Below are positions 1-7,258 of a stretch of 19,061 bases of DNA, piece after piece (position 1 is the stretch's first letter; the number at the start of each line of letters is the position of its first letter). Under the pieces are notes generated by a model. It saw nothing but the letters and a program-made list of their open reading frames with translations, did not search any database and had not been told where the DNA came from. Source of the DNA: Methanobacteriota archaeon (GTDB lineage Archaea > Halobacteriota > Methanomicrobia > Methanomicrobiales > Methanomicrobiaceae). The translations under genes were made by a program, and so were the position numbers. The stretch spans positions 1 to 19,061 of the forward strand of contig JAEWWL010000045.1 of NCBI GenBank assembly GCA_023396365.1, given 5' to 3'.

Positions 1-491
1 TGTCACCTGAAGACATAACCTCAGCGGTTGTAACCGGGGATTCGTCATCATTTACCCGTGTGGCTGTGAGCAATAACCGCTGGAATTATAAATGGGATAC
101 AGGAGCAGCAGGAGGGACACTGGATTATGGGAATTATATAATGTATGCTGCAAACACTCCTTCAGGGAGGCATGATCTTTCAGGAACAGAATATTCCTAT
201 ACGCAGATTACGGTTGCAAATCCTTCTGTAAGTGCAGCAATATCAACAGCCGGAGCAGTTTACAGCCCGGCTGAAACGGTTGCCAACGACTCTATTGAAG
301 ATACTGATGAAGCATCTGTTAATATGTCTGATTCAGCAGATGACTTACAGCCAAAACATAAAGAAACACCTGCTTTTGCAGCAGACTCCACTCCTGAAAG
401 GCAGAGCGGAATTTCTTTTGGAATTTTAGTTTCTGCAGTATTAACAGCTTTTGTTTTAGCTTTGGGACTTAAAAGCAGAACAAAAGTTTAA
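1..491 (+). CDS. C-terminal part of a DUF3821-like surface protein (5' truncated)
   Basis: The reading frame is open from base 3 to the TAA at 489-491, so only the last 162 residues of a longer protein are present. A GTG at 60 is probably internal, because homology-like sequence continues upstream of it. The first ~70 residues look like a beta-rich extracellular module (DYGNYIMYAANTPSGRHDLS, then YTQITVANPSVSAAI), a style I associate with DUF3821 surface proteins of Methanomicrobiales. A Ser/Thr/Asp/Glu-rich linker follows, then one C-terminal hydrophobic helix (about SFGILVSAVLTAFVLAL) and the basic tail KSRTKV. This suits a protein anchored outside the membrane. The tail resembles a PGF-CTERM sorting signal in layout, but no PGF motif is visible. 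The family call is by pattern only. Confidence 0.6.
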   Translation, partial: SPEDITSAVVTGDSSSFTRVAVSNNRWNYKWDTGAAGGTLDYGNYIMYAANTPSGRHDLSGTEYSYTQITVANPSVSAAISTAGAVYSPAETVANDSIEDTDEASVNMSDSADDLQPKHKETPAFAADSTPERQSGISFGILVSAVLTAFVLALGLKSRTKV

Positions 492-498
492 TTTTTTT
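492..498 (+). terminator. T7 run after the surface protein gene
   Basis: Seven T residues directly follow the TAA stop of the truncated surface protein gene. Short oligo-T tracts are the usual archaeal intrinsic termination signal; no stable hairpin is needed or seen. Confidence 0.5.
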
Positions 499-725
499 AC
501 AAGATATGCCTCTGTAAAAGCAATGGCCGGGGTATGTTAAAAACTATCTTTTGAGGATAATAATAGATCTAAACCAGAGTAATTTACTTTTTAAATTAAA
601 TCCTGGTAATAAAAAAGCTTACATTAATCCTGATTCTATGCACCTGAAAGGTCATTTTTCACAGATGAAATATTTCATCGGGATTTTGTATGGTATATCA
701 GAATAAAAAATACAATCTTTACGGG

Positions 726-734
726 AAAAAAAAA
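726..734 (-). terminator. T9 run after the DUF4013 gene
   Basis: Nine A residues on the plus strand give a T9 tract on the minus strand, 8 bases past the DUF4013 stop codon. The gene and the surface-protein gene converge on the 250-base spacer 492-742, in which I see nothing else apart from these T-runs and a weaker T6 at about 704-710. Confidence 0.55.
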
Positions 735-742
735 TATTTGTT

Positions 743-1378
743 TTAGGCACTGTCATAGATGAGACAGATGTACCTTGCTGAAAAGATTGCAATAACCGGC
801 ATGAGAATCAGATAGAGAATCTGACCTATTACAGGTATCATGTTGAGGATTGTAACAAGAACTCCGATTACAATGACCATTACAAGTATCTGAATAAAGT
901 AGTTTACCCATCCGATGCTTTTTATCTTTCCGATTATTTCTCCAAAGTTAAAGGCTTCTCCGAACTTGCCTGTTCTTGCAAATCTGACACTTGCAATTGC
1001 TGCAATTAAGGAGATGATTATACTGACAATTATTGTGAGCAATAATCCGATTGCCATTGCACCAAGTCCTGCAACAGCTGCTGACGGATCAGCTGCCAGT
1101 GCAAAGAAGCCTGCCCCTATTGTCAGCATAGCCACAATGAAGATCGGGATTGAATATATAAGGCTTATAATGAAATAGAGAAGGCCGTCAATAAACAGTT
1201 TTACCCAGTTTCCAAGTTCCGGTGCTGGTTTTTCGCCACGCAATACCATCAGTTCATATCCCATAAGCAGCGGGAATATGATGGCTGAGATTATCAAAAG
1301 AATCCATTTAACCCATTTTCCGACTACTGCCTCCTTTGCGTAGTCGAAAGAGTCGCTAAAAAGCATACCAATATCCAT
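743..1378 (-). CDS. DUF4013 integral membrane protein
   Basis: A 211-residue, strongly hydrophobic protein with about five membrane segments (roughly residues 24-44, 60-92, 104-131, 156-178 and 180-203). It carries the DUF4013 pattern: an N-terminal MDIGMLFSDSFDYAKEAVVG, a central FGEAFNFGEIIGKI, then IGWVNYF, and the closing ARYICLIYDSA. The family is common in methanogenic archaea and has no assigned biochemical role; it is presumably a cytoplasmic-membrane protein. ATG at 1378 is preceded by GGAGTGA at 1388-1394. A 120-base gap with a TATA-like box separates it from the AhpD-like gene upstream, so it is probably transcribed on its own. The assignment to the family is secure; the function is unknown. 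Confidence 0.85.
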   Translation of the reverse strand: MDIGMLFSDSFDYAKEAVVGKWVKWILLIISAIIFPLLMGYELMVLRGEKPAPELGNWVKLFIDGLLYFIISLIYSIPIFIVAMLTIGAGFFALAADPSAAVAGLGAMAIGLLLTIIVSIIISLIAAIASVRFARTGKFGEAFNFGEIIGKIKSIGWVNYFIQILVMVIVIGVLVTILNMIPVIGQILYLILMPVIAIFSARYICLIYDSA

Positions 1379-1442
1379 GATACCAAATCACTCCATCAGG
1401 AAATTAACATAATTTCCCTTAGATTTGTAGATTATATTCTAT

Positions 1443-1450
1443 TATTTAAA
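1443..1450 (-). promoter_or_regulatory. TATA box for the DUF4013 gene
   Basis: Read on the minus strand the sequence is TTTAAATA, close to the archaeal TATA consensus. It lies about 68 bases before the ATG, which predicts a start of transcription near 1420 and a leader of roughly 40 bases containing the GGAGTGA ribosome site. Confidence 0.5.
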
Positions 1451-1491
1451 AGGATATTGTTTTAATAAGGAATTATTGGCCTGATGATGCT

Positions 1492-1497
1492 AAAAAA
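1492..1497 (-). terminator. Weak T6 run at the end of the mmp operon
   Basis: A T6 tract on the minus strand starts one base after the TGA of the AhpD-like gene. It is the only termination-like signal between the operon and the DUF4013 promoter, so read-through is possible. Confidence 0.3.
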
Positions 1498-1498
1498 G

Positions 1499-1939
1499 TC
1501 ATTTTTTCTTATAGTCAAAACCGTTTAAGTCACATGAGGCATCACATGTATCTTCATTAAAATCAATCACCCTGTATGCGTCAGCAAGGACAGACGCCTG
1601 TGCAAGAGAGCCTGCAAGAAGAATAACCTCCAGAATTTCGTCTTTTGTTGCACCTTTCTTCAGTGCGCCACGCATATGGTACTCCGTGCAGTGACGGCAG
1701 TTTAATGCGGCACCCACCGCAAGGCAGATTAATTCGACATATTTTGGATCAAGTGTGCTTGTTTCGGTTACAGAGGATTTGTAAAGAAGATGTGAAAGTA
1801 AAACTTCAGGTCTTTTTGACATTCTCTTAAATATAAGTGGTATTGAACCGTCCTGTTTCTCCACCCTTTTAAGCCAGTCCTCGGTGCTCTTCTCCCTCCC
1901 TTTTTCTGCAATATCTCTTAGTAAATCCTCAAATTCCAT
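1499..1939 (-). CDS. Carboxymuconolactone decarboxylase (AhpD-like) family protein
   Basis: 146 residues. The core matches the AhpD/CMD fold: residues 69-88 give the ELICLAVGAALNCRHCTEYH pattern, with E69, the redox pair C81-x-x-C84 and H88, followed by helices (GATKDEILEVILLAGSLAQAS). In AhpD the CxxC pair and the histidine serve thiol-disulfide exchange, so a cytoplasmic redox function is likely; the true substrate is unknown. A second pair, C132 and C136, sits in the C-terminal tail. The ATG lies 39 bases after the mmp7 stop with no promoter visible between them, so it is probably the last gene of the mmp operon, although its ribosome site (GGGTGT) is weaker. Carboxymuconolactone decarboxylase activity itself is unlikely in a methanogen. 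Confidence 0.85.
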   Translation of the reverse strand: MEFEDLLRDIAEKGREKSTEDWLKRVEKQDGSIPLIFKRMSKRPEVLLSHLLYKSSVTETSTLDPKYVELICLAVGAALNCRHCTEYHMRGALKKGATKDEILEVILLAGSLAQASVLADAYRVIDFNEDTCDASCDLNGFDYKKK

Positions 1940-1978
1940 TTATACACCCAAAGCCGGTAATTATTTTCAATGGCATAT

Positions 1979-2920
1979 TCAGACAATGATGTTTGTATCT
2001 GAAAAAGGTTTAATCCTAAGCCATATGTAATCGCGCATTTTTGAAGGCAGAACATCAGCAACATCCCCTACTTTAATTCCATCCTCAATTTCAATTGCGC
2101 GCACATATTCTGCATAATCTACATAAGGTATTTTAAGGCGGAGGCCTGCAATCTGGACGGTAACAGGTGTGGGGTGGGTTGAGCCTTTTGTTATTTCAAG
2201 ATCCTCATCAATGACAGCCATAAGCCGTGCAGGAGATACAGAAAGCGGATCTTTTGCAATCTCCTCCCTTCTTTTGTCAAGAACAACAGAGATCTCTTCA
2301 ATTAAATCATCCAGAAATTCAATCTCCCCCTCCTGTTTTTTCATCCTGTGTCCTATTCTGCCTATTCCACCTACATATCCCTCAACAGGCGGATCTATTA
2401 ATTTTTTTAGTGCATCTTTGTCAGGGCCGCCGGTCAGGATTATTGGAACATGAATTCCTCTTCTTAAAGCCGGAAATTTATGTTTTATGCACTCCTCAAA
2501 ATTGCCCAGAAGGAAAACCGCACAGTCATGCTCGTTTATCACGTCTCTTTCTTCAATATTTAAATTTGCAATCCGCTTTCCAAATCCTCTTGCAAGGCCT
2601 ACCATGTTGGTTTTTGCTCCCCCCCGCCTCATGTACTCTGCTGCATCGCATGAGGTATGGGGAAGATGGTGTATTTCAAGACTTGGTGATACAACTGCAA
2701 TTTCAGTGCCAACAAGGGGTGACTCTATGACCTCTCCTCCAAGAGGTCTTCCGGTTTTTCTTAAAAGATCAAGATCGTCTTTTGGAACAAGTGACTGTAA
2801 AACAACATCCTGTGCAATAACGTGCTTTTGAATGACATAGCCGCCGAGGTCGTCAATTAGATCAATAATTATGTCATGCCGAAATATTCCTCCTTTGTAT
2901 GTGACAGGAACAAGTGTCAT
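1979..2920 (-). CDS. mmp7: Methanogenesis marker protein 7
   Basis: A 313-residue protein recognised as methanogenesis marker 7, found almost only in organisms that have MCR. The start MTLVPVTYKGGIFRHDIIID and the central HTSCDAAEYMRRGGAKTN and LARGFGKRIA are typical. Cysteines C91, C133 and C144 lie in the first half and could serve metal or cluster binding. From memory, recent structural work on the MCR activation complex places Mmp7 with A2, McrC, Mmp17 and Mmp3, with unusual iron-sulfur clusters; I cannot confirm the details here. The ATG overlaps the mmp17 stop by 4 bases (ATGA, 2917-2920), and a strong GGGAGGT at 2927-2933 precedes it, so translation is probably coupled. Confidence 0.93.
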   Translation of the reverse strand: MTLVPVTYKGGIFRHDIIIDLIDDLGGYVIQKHVIAQDVVLQSLVPKDDLDLLRKTGRPLGGEVIESPLVGTEIAVVSPSLEIHHLPHTSCDAAEYMRRGGAKTNMVGLARGFGKRIANLNIEERDVINEHDCAVFLLGNFEECIKHKFPALRRGIHVPIILTGGPDKDALKKLIDPPVEGYVGGIGRIGHRMKKQEGEIEFLDDLIEEISVVLDKRREEIAKDPLSVSPARLMAVIDEDLEITKGSTHPTPVTVQIAGLRLKIPYVDYAEYVRAIEIEDGIKVGDVADVLPSKMRDYIWLRIKPFSDTNIIV

Positions 2921-3501
2921 ACAGAAACCTCCCTGATAAAATTCAATTTTTCTGCAATTATCGGGTCTGCAATGTCAGGTTTTAGAGTATTCTCACTTGC
3001 AAAATAGAAGAATCTGCCTTTTTCTATTGACTCCCTTCTCACACGAAATCCTTCCGGTGCAATCCACTGAAGTGCATATATAAGGTCTTTGTACATTGAA
3101 TTGCTTGGATCATAAACTGTTAAATCCTCAATTTCCGAAACTCCTGCAAGTTCCGCACTGATTGTTACAGTAAATCTGTCCGGCTGCATGACAAGGTCAC
3201 GCCCGTATTTATCCCAGAGTATGGTCAGCATCTGTGAAAGATGGGTTTCATCGGCGATATCGAGAATTATTTTTCCTTCAGATTCCATAACATTTGAAAA
3301 ATCCCTGATTCTAATTGGAGGAGGAAGTTTTCTTGTTTCTCCAACAGCAAGGAAAAAAGGATAGTCCAAATCGATTAAGATATAAATTTTTCTGACTATT
3401 TTTATAAGGTCAAGATCCTGCAGAACATCTGAGGCAATGTTCATATACGCCTGTCTTCCGGATTCCTCCCTGCATTCAACCTCAAAATAATCAATAGCCA
3501 T
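2917..3501 (-). CDS. mmp17: Methanogenesis marker protein 17
   Basis: 194 residues from the ATG at 3501 (MAIDYFEVECREESGRQAYM). The open frame extends upstream to 3627, but those extra 42 codons lie inside mmp15 and read as non-family sequence. The start at 3501 has a GGAG at 3511-3514, 9 bases away, and sits one base after the mmp15 stop, so it is preferred. Internal segments such as DLDYPFFLAVGETRKLPPPI and ALQWIAPEGFRVRRESIE match marker 17. The protein is restricted to methanogens and related alkane-oxidising archaea and has been tied to MCR activation together with Mmp7. The biochemical role of the isolated protein is not established. Confidence 0.9.
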   Translation of the reverse strand: MAIDYFEVECREESGRQAYMNIASDVLQDLDLIKIVRKIYILIDLDYPFFLAVGETRKLPPPIRIRDFSNVMESEGKIILDIADETHLSQMLTILWDKYGRDLVMQPDRFTVTISAELAGVSEIEDLTVYDPSNSMYKDLIYALQWIAPEGFRVRRESIEKGRFFYFASENTLKPDIADPIIAEKLNFIREVSV

Positions 3502-3502
3502 T

Positions 3503-4747
3503 TTATTTTTCTCCAATAAATCCTGATGACAATAAGGCGGAGCCGACAGAACCGATGTATTGCGAATATGGGGGAACGACAATATCTGTCTGGAGCAGTT
3601 TTCCCATCTCATTGACAAGCCCTGCAATAAGTGAGGTTCCCCCGACCATAATCACCGGCTCTTTTATATCCACTTCCTGAAGCTGCTGCTCAAAAACCTG
3701 CTCTGCGACACTTCTGCAGGCTGCTGCTGCAACATCCTCCTTTGAATGCCCTTCCGCAAGAGCATTGACAAGACTCTGTGTCCCGAATACTATGCAGTAG
3801 CTGTTCATGGGGACGTTCTTTGAAAGTCCGTTCATTGCAAGCGGCCCTAATTCAGTTATATCTATGCCAAGACGCTTTGCAGTCATCTCCAGAAAACGTC
3901 CAGATGCACCTGCGCAGATGCCTCCCATGGTAAATGTTCCGGGAATTCCGTCCTGAACAGATATAGCCTTGTTGTCCATTCCTCCTATATCAATTACTGT
4001 AGCCTCGCCATGCTGTCTGTCTGCGAGGTAAACAGCACCTTTTGAGTTTACGGTAAGCTCTTCCTGAATCAGATCGGCTTTTAATTTGTCACCTATCAGG
4101 TATCTTCCGTATCCTGTTGTACCGACCGCCTCAATCTCTGATAATTTAATTCCGGCCTGCTCAAGAGCTGAACTGATTGCTGTTTCTGCGCTGTCTATTA
4201 CGCCTGTTGTAGGTGTCCATCCGGTGCCTATTATTTCATTGTCTTTCATCACAACTGCTTTAGTTGTGGATGAGCCCGAATCAACCCCCATTGTAATTCC
4301 TGTCTGTTTCTCGCGTGCAAGAAGTGCTCTTCTTTTTGCAATTGTCGTTAATGCCTCCATTCTTGTAAGAAGTGTTCCGGAAGTTGTTCTTTCAGTAAAT
4401 GAATAGCTTACAACAGGAAGCGTTGAATTGTTGTGAATATATCTCCTGAGTTCATTTCTAACGATTGCAGCCTCTGAGCACCTGAAGCAGGTGGCAATAA
4501 AAACGGCATCAGCATCAACAGCTCCGTCAACAAGTGCTTTTGCCCTTGCAATTGCAAGTTTCAGGTCGGCTGATTTGGCTTCAAGTCCAAATTCCGAATA
4601 TGCCTTTTTTATATCAGCAAGACTTACATCAGGGAAGAACATTTCGGCATTTACCATTGCAGCAGCATCGTAGATTTCCTTCTGAACTCCGCTGTGTTCA
4701 GGACCACAGGAAAGCTGTGCAACTCTTACAGGCTCTTCTTTGCTCAT
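3503..4747 (-). CDS. mmp15: Methanogenesis marker protein 15, BadF/HgdC-type ATPase
   Basis: A 414-residue protein. Residues 1-145 form a marker-15 specific domain with C14 and the pair C87-x-x-C90. Residues 150-410 are an ASKHA-fold ATPase of the BadF/BadG/HgdC family: phosphate-1 loop GVDSGSSTTK (154-163), phosphate-2 loop DIGGMDNK (253-260), and adenosine loop MVGGTS (367-372). Two cysteines align with those that hold the [4Fe-4S] cluster between the two subunits of the 2-hydroxyacyl-CoA dehydratase activator: C278 in GGICAGASGRFLE and C318 in NSYCIVFGTQS. That family uses ATP hydrolysis to push an electron to very low potential. Its place between mmp5 (ATGA overlap, 4744-4747) and mmp17 (1-base gap) suggests an ATP-driven role in MCR maturation or activation; this last step is inference. 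Confidence 0.93.
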   Translation of the reverse strand: MSKEEPVRVAQLSCGPEHSGVQKEIYDAAAMVNAEMFFPDVSLADIKKAYSEFGLEAKSADLKLAIARAKALVDGAVDADAVFIATCFRCSEAAIVRNELRRYIHNNSTLPVVSYSFTERTTSGTLLTRMEALTTIAKRRALLAREKQTGITMGVDSGSSTTKAVVMKDNEIIGTGWTPTTGVIDSAETAISSALEQAGIKLSEIEAVGTTGYGRYLIGDKLKADLIQEELTVNSKGAVYLADRQHGEATVIDIGGMDNKAISVQDGIPGTFTMGGICAGASGRFLEMTAKRLGIDITELGPLAMNGLSKNVPMNSYCIVFGTQSLVNALAEGHSKEDVAAAACRSVAEQVFEQQLQEVDIKEPVIMVGGTSLIAGLVNEMGKLLQTDIVVPPYSQYIGSVGSALLSSGFIGEK

Positions 4748-5220
4748 TTTTTAACCTCTTTTTTTCTCGACTTTTTTTCTGAAAGACTTAAAAGAAATTC
4801 CTTAATTAACTGAACAAATGCAAGTCCTTCCTCCTCATCTGACGGGTATCTGATTTCAAGAACTGGAATATCCTTTTTTCTTTGACGTACAGAAAATTTA
4901 ACAAGCTCATTAGTCCTTGAGCAACCCATGCAGCCAAAGGCAAGATCAGAGTCATTGATAATTATTGCTGCCTCAGCCTCCTCTATTAACGGGCCGAAAA
5001 GAGCCATCCTTCCCCTGACTCCTGCGGGAACTTCCACAGCAGCATATTTGAGACCTTTTTTTGGATCTTCTGGTGTCATCTGAAGAGGCGGAGAATCAAA
5101 TCCGGGCGTCTGTATTCTTTCACGTACTGCAAGTGCAACACCAAGCGGCTCATGGCCGAATCTTTCAACCAAATCCGATAGTATCAGGCTTGTTGACGGA
5201 TATATAAATATTTTAGACAT
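4744..5220 (-). CDS. mmp5: Methanogenesis marker protein 5
   Basis: 158 residues. The start MSKIFIYPSTSLILSDLVER and the internal ALFGPLIEEAEAAIIINDSD followed by GCMGCSRTNEL identify marker 5. The C97-x-x-C100 pair is the obvious candidate for metal, cluster or thiol chemistry. The C-terminus is a lysine-rich tail (EKKSRKKEVKK). AGAGGAGAC at 5228-5236, inside the end of mmp6, serves as ribosome site, with the GGAG core 9 bases from the ATG. The gene starts 3 bases after the mmp6 stop and overlaps mmp15 by 4 bases. Its biochemical role is not known; its distribution and operon tie it to MCR. Confidence 0.9.
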   Translation of the reverse strand: MSKIFIYPSTSLILSDLVERFGHEPLGVALAVRERIQTPGFDSPPLQMTPEDPKKGLKYAAVEVPAGVRGRMALFGPLIEEAEAAIIINDSDLAFGCMGCSRTNELVKFSVRQRKKDIPVLEIRYPSDEEEGLAFVQLIKEFLLSLSEKKSRKKEVKK

Positions 5221-5223
5221 CTT

Positions 5224-5700
5224 TCAGGTCTCCTCTGATTTGAATAATTTTAATAATTTTTCAACGGATAATTTCGCCGAATCAGTGTAAGTAATATTGC
5301 TGACTGCTTTGGCCTTTGCTTTTTCTCCTGCACTGTCTTTTAAAAGTCCTTTTGAAACAAATCGAATAAGACCCATTTCAAATTCATGTCCGTAATAGCC
5401 GGGTCTTGCACCCCCAAGGTTGGCGCGGCATCGCCTGGGATCTCCGGGAGGAAACCCTCTGTCTTTTACAAATATATGAGCAGGATCAATTTTTCTAAGT
5501 TCTTTTATAACAGCAGCCACTTCATCAGGCTGACCTGTAATCTGGAGGCCAAAGCAGGTCTCTTTTATCATCAGCCCCTGTGAAATTTCATAAGCTCTTA
5601 TTGAGAGATGCTGGGGAGTCACATCAGGTGACTCAACAAAGACATATTTGGTAACAGTTCCCACAAGTTCAGGCCTGTAATCCTTATTTGCCACAATCAT
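5224..5700 (-). CDS. mmp6: Methanogenesis marker protein 6
   Basis: 158 residues if translation begins at the ATG at 5700 that overlaps the mmp3 stop. Segments VESPDVTPQHLSIRAYEIS, RGFPPGDPRRCRANLGGARP and GYYGHEFEMGLIRF are typical of marker 6; C49 and C91 are the cysteines. The start is uncertain: the strong GGGAGG at 5702-5707 leaves only one base before this ATG, but 7 bases before a GTG at 5694 (codon 3). The GTG would give 156 residues and a 2-base gap to mmp3. No enzymatic function is known. The family is specific to methanogens and here sits between mmp3 and mmp5 in the activation operon. Confidence 0.9.
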   Translation of the reverse strand: MIVANKDYRPELVGTVTKYVFVESPDVTPQHLSIRAYEISQGLMIKETCFGLQITGQPDEVAAVIKELRKIDPAHIFVKDRGFPPGDPRRCRANLGGARPGYYGHEFEMGLIRFVSKGLLKDSAGEKAKAKAVSNITYTDSAKLSVEKLLKLFKSEET

Positions 5701-7244
5701 GCCTCCCTTAAATAAACAATATCCCCTTCTTTTAGGGATTTGAGTTTTTCAGCATCAATAATCTCACCAATGATATTTGTTGCTGAAAAAGGCTCTGATG
5801 TCGGGCCAAACTCATCATTTGGTGATGTTCTGACACCTACAAGACCTGCACCTTTTCTGGAATCATTAGTCATTGCAAGCATGTTTGCAGGAACACTGTC
5901 TTTTGGGGTGTTTTCAATGTTTATAGTAATCTTTGTAGGCACTTTTGGCTGGAAAAGAGTTACGTCATCATATTTGAATATAAGAGGCATTTTCCCGATT
6001 TTATACCATCTTAGGCCCGTTACTTCCCTGAATATGCTGCATGTGTCTGGTGCGTTTTCATCATCAAGCCTGATTCCGATGACGTTTGCAAGCGGAACTG
6101 TTGTAAGTTCAACACTTCCCCTAAAAAGAACCTCTATCGTATTTGGGGGATTTTGCTCGATAACAACCCTCTCTCCTGCATCATTGTCAGGCTCTGCCTT
6201 AATGCCGGCGGCATCAGTAATCTCCAAAGCCTCTTTTAAGGACAGACCTCTCAAATCTATCTGCCGGGGGATTGTTTTAACAGCTATTGTGCTGCCCTCT
6301 GTAATTAATTTTACAAGTTCAATGCCATGTGTTACTTCACCGACAACTGTATGGGCCGGGCTTGCCGGTATATCCCGTGTATAAATGTAAACGCTTCCTT
6401 TTAATTTTCCAATTGTTCTTACAGTAACAGTTCCTTCAAGCCTTGAGGATTTCTTCTCCTGTGGAACCTCTGAATTTTTCAATGATTTATCAAGTATAAA
6501 TCCGGATGAGCAGAGTTCTGCTTTATATTCACCGCTCTTTAATGCAATAAGCAGATGTTCAACACTGTTTGAGGCATCTGTTGAGATATTATCTTTTGTA
6601 TATCCCTTTGCGGAAATTTCCACATGGCTTATAACTTCCATTCCATTCTCAAGAACAAGCCCTCTGTCTGTTGTTGTAAATGAATCACTTGTACTTTCAC
6701 GGCTGATTATTTTTTCAGCTGACTTTATGCTGTCAGTTTTTTTAAGATTGTTTAAGGATGTTCTACCGGAAACTACAGTCCCTATTACGCCTCCGGATTT
6801 ATCTGCTCCGTGATCTGCCACATGCTGCATCTTTGAAAAAATGAGATAGGAATTATCCGGATCATATCCTCCGCAGCCAAGAATTACATCACCTTTGTTG
6901 TATCTGTGCTGTTTTCTGTCAGGAGCAGTATCAGATTTAAAAGGACCATATGCAGCTGTCTGCCTGTCTGTCCATCTAAGCAAAAATGAGGATGAAATAT
7001 TTTTTTCAAGAAATAGTCTGCTGAAAAGATTTTTAGAGAACAGTTCCATTCCTGACGGATTTAATTCTATTACTATTTCTCCGGCAGTGGTAAACAGACG
7101 AATATTTTTTGTTGCCGATTCGCTTGATTCTGAGGATTTGATAATAGCTACAGAAAATTTTTCAGGGAGTTTTGGTATCAGACTTTCTAATCTGGCACCA
7201 TCTTTTAACTCCATTTCCTGTCCATCCAGATGGACTGATATCAA
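5697..7244 (-). CDS. mmp3: Methanogenesis marker protein 3 (UPF0288, cyclophilin-like)
   Basis: 515 residues from a TTG start at 7244. Residues 1-25 (MISVHLDGQEMELKDGARLE) look like the start of a small ubiquitin/ThiS-like beta-grasp domain. Later segments recall cyclophilin-type folds: HVADHGADKSGGVIGTVVSG near 141-160 and PAHTVVGEVTHGIELVKLI near 296-314. Residues about 331-370 (LRGLSLKEALEITDAAGIKA, then VVIEQNPPNTIEVL) resemble a PASTA repeat. The family is annotated as methanogenesis marker 3 and, as I recall, is part of the MCR activation complex; isomerase activity has not been shown. The TTG is supported by a perfect GAGGTGA at 7252-7258, 7 bases away, overlapping the atwA stop, and by the absence of an early in-frame ATG. 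It ends in an ATGA overlap with mmp6. Confidence 0.9.
   Translation of the reverse strand: MISVHLDGQEMELKDGARLESLIPKLPEKFSVAIIKSSESSESATKNIRLFTTAGEIVIELNPSGMELFSKNLFSRLFLEKNISSSFLLRWTDRQTAAYGPFKSDTAPDRKQHRYNKGDVILGCGGYDPDNSYLIFSKMQHVADHGADKSGGVIGTVVSGRTSLNNLKKTDSIKSAEKIISRESTSDSFTTTDRGLVLENGMEVISHVEISAKGYTKDNISTDASNSVEHLLIALKSGEYKAELCSSGFILDKSLKNSEVPQEKKSSRLEGTVTVRTIGKLKGSVYIYTRDIPASPAHTVVGEVTHGIELVKLITEGSTIAVKTIPRQIDLRGLSLKEALEITDAAGIKAEPDNDAGERVVIEQNPPNTIEVLFRGSVELTTVPLANVIGIRLDDENAPDTCSIFREVTGLRWYKIGKMPLIFKYDDVTLFQPKVPTKITINIENTPKDSVPANMLAMTNDSRKGAGLVGVRTSPNDEFGPTSEPFSATNIIGEIIDAEKLKSLKEGDIVYLREA
5702..5707 (-). promoter_or_regulatory. Ribosome site deciding the mmp6 start
   Basis: GGGAGG on the minus strand, encoded by the last codons of mmp3. 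It is one base from the ATG at 5700 but 7 bases from the GTG at 5694, which favours the GTG as the real start. Confidence 0.55.
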
Positions 7245-7251
7245 TTTTCCT

Positions 7252-7258
7252 TCACCTC
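7252..7258 (-). promoter_or_regulatory. Strong ribosome site for the TTG start of mmp3
   Basis: GAGGTGA on the minus strand, a full match to the anti-Shine-Dalgarno core, 7 bases before the TTG at 7244. It overlaps the TGA of atwA (7257-7259), so ribosomes finishing atwA end on the mmp3 initiation signal. Confidence 0.8.

Noticed and set aside
3502..3627. N-terminal extension of mmp17
   Set aside because: The 42 codons lie in mmp15 sequence and do not look like marker 17; the ATG at 3501 has a good ribosome site.
5740..6384. 214-codon open frame on the plus strand inside mmp3
   Set aside because: Antisense shadow of mmp3, with no ribosome site or family similarity.
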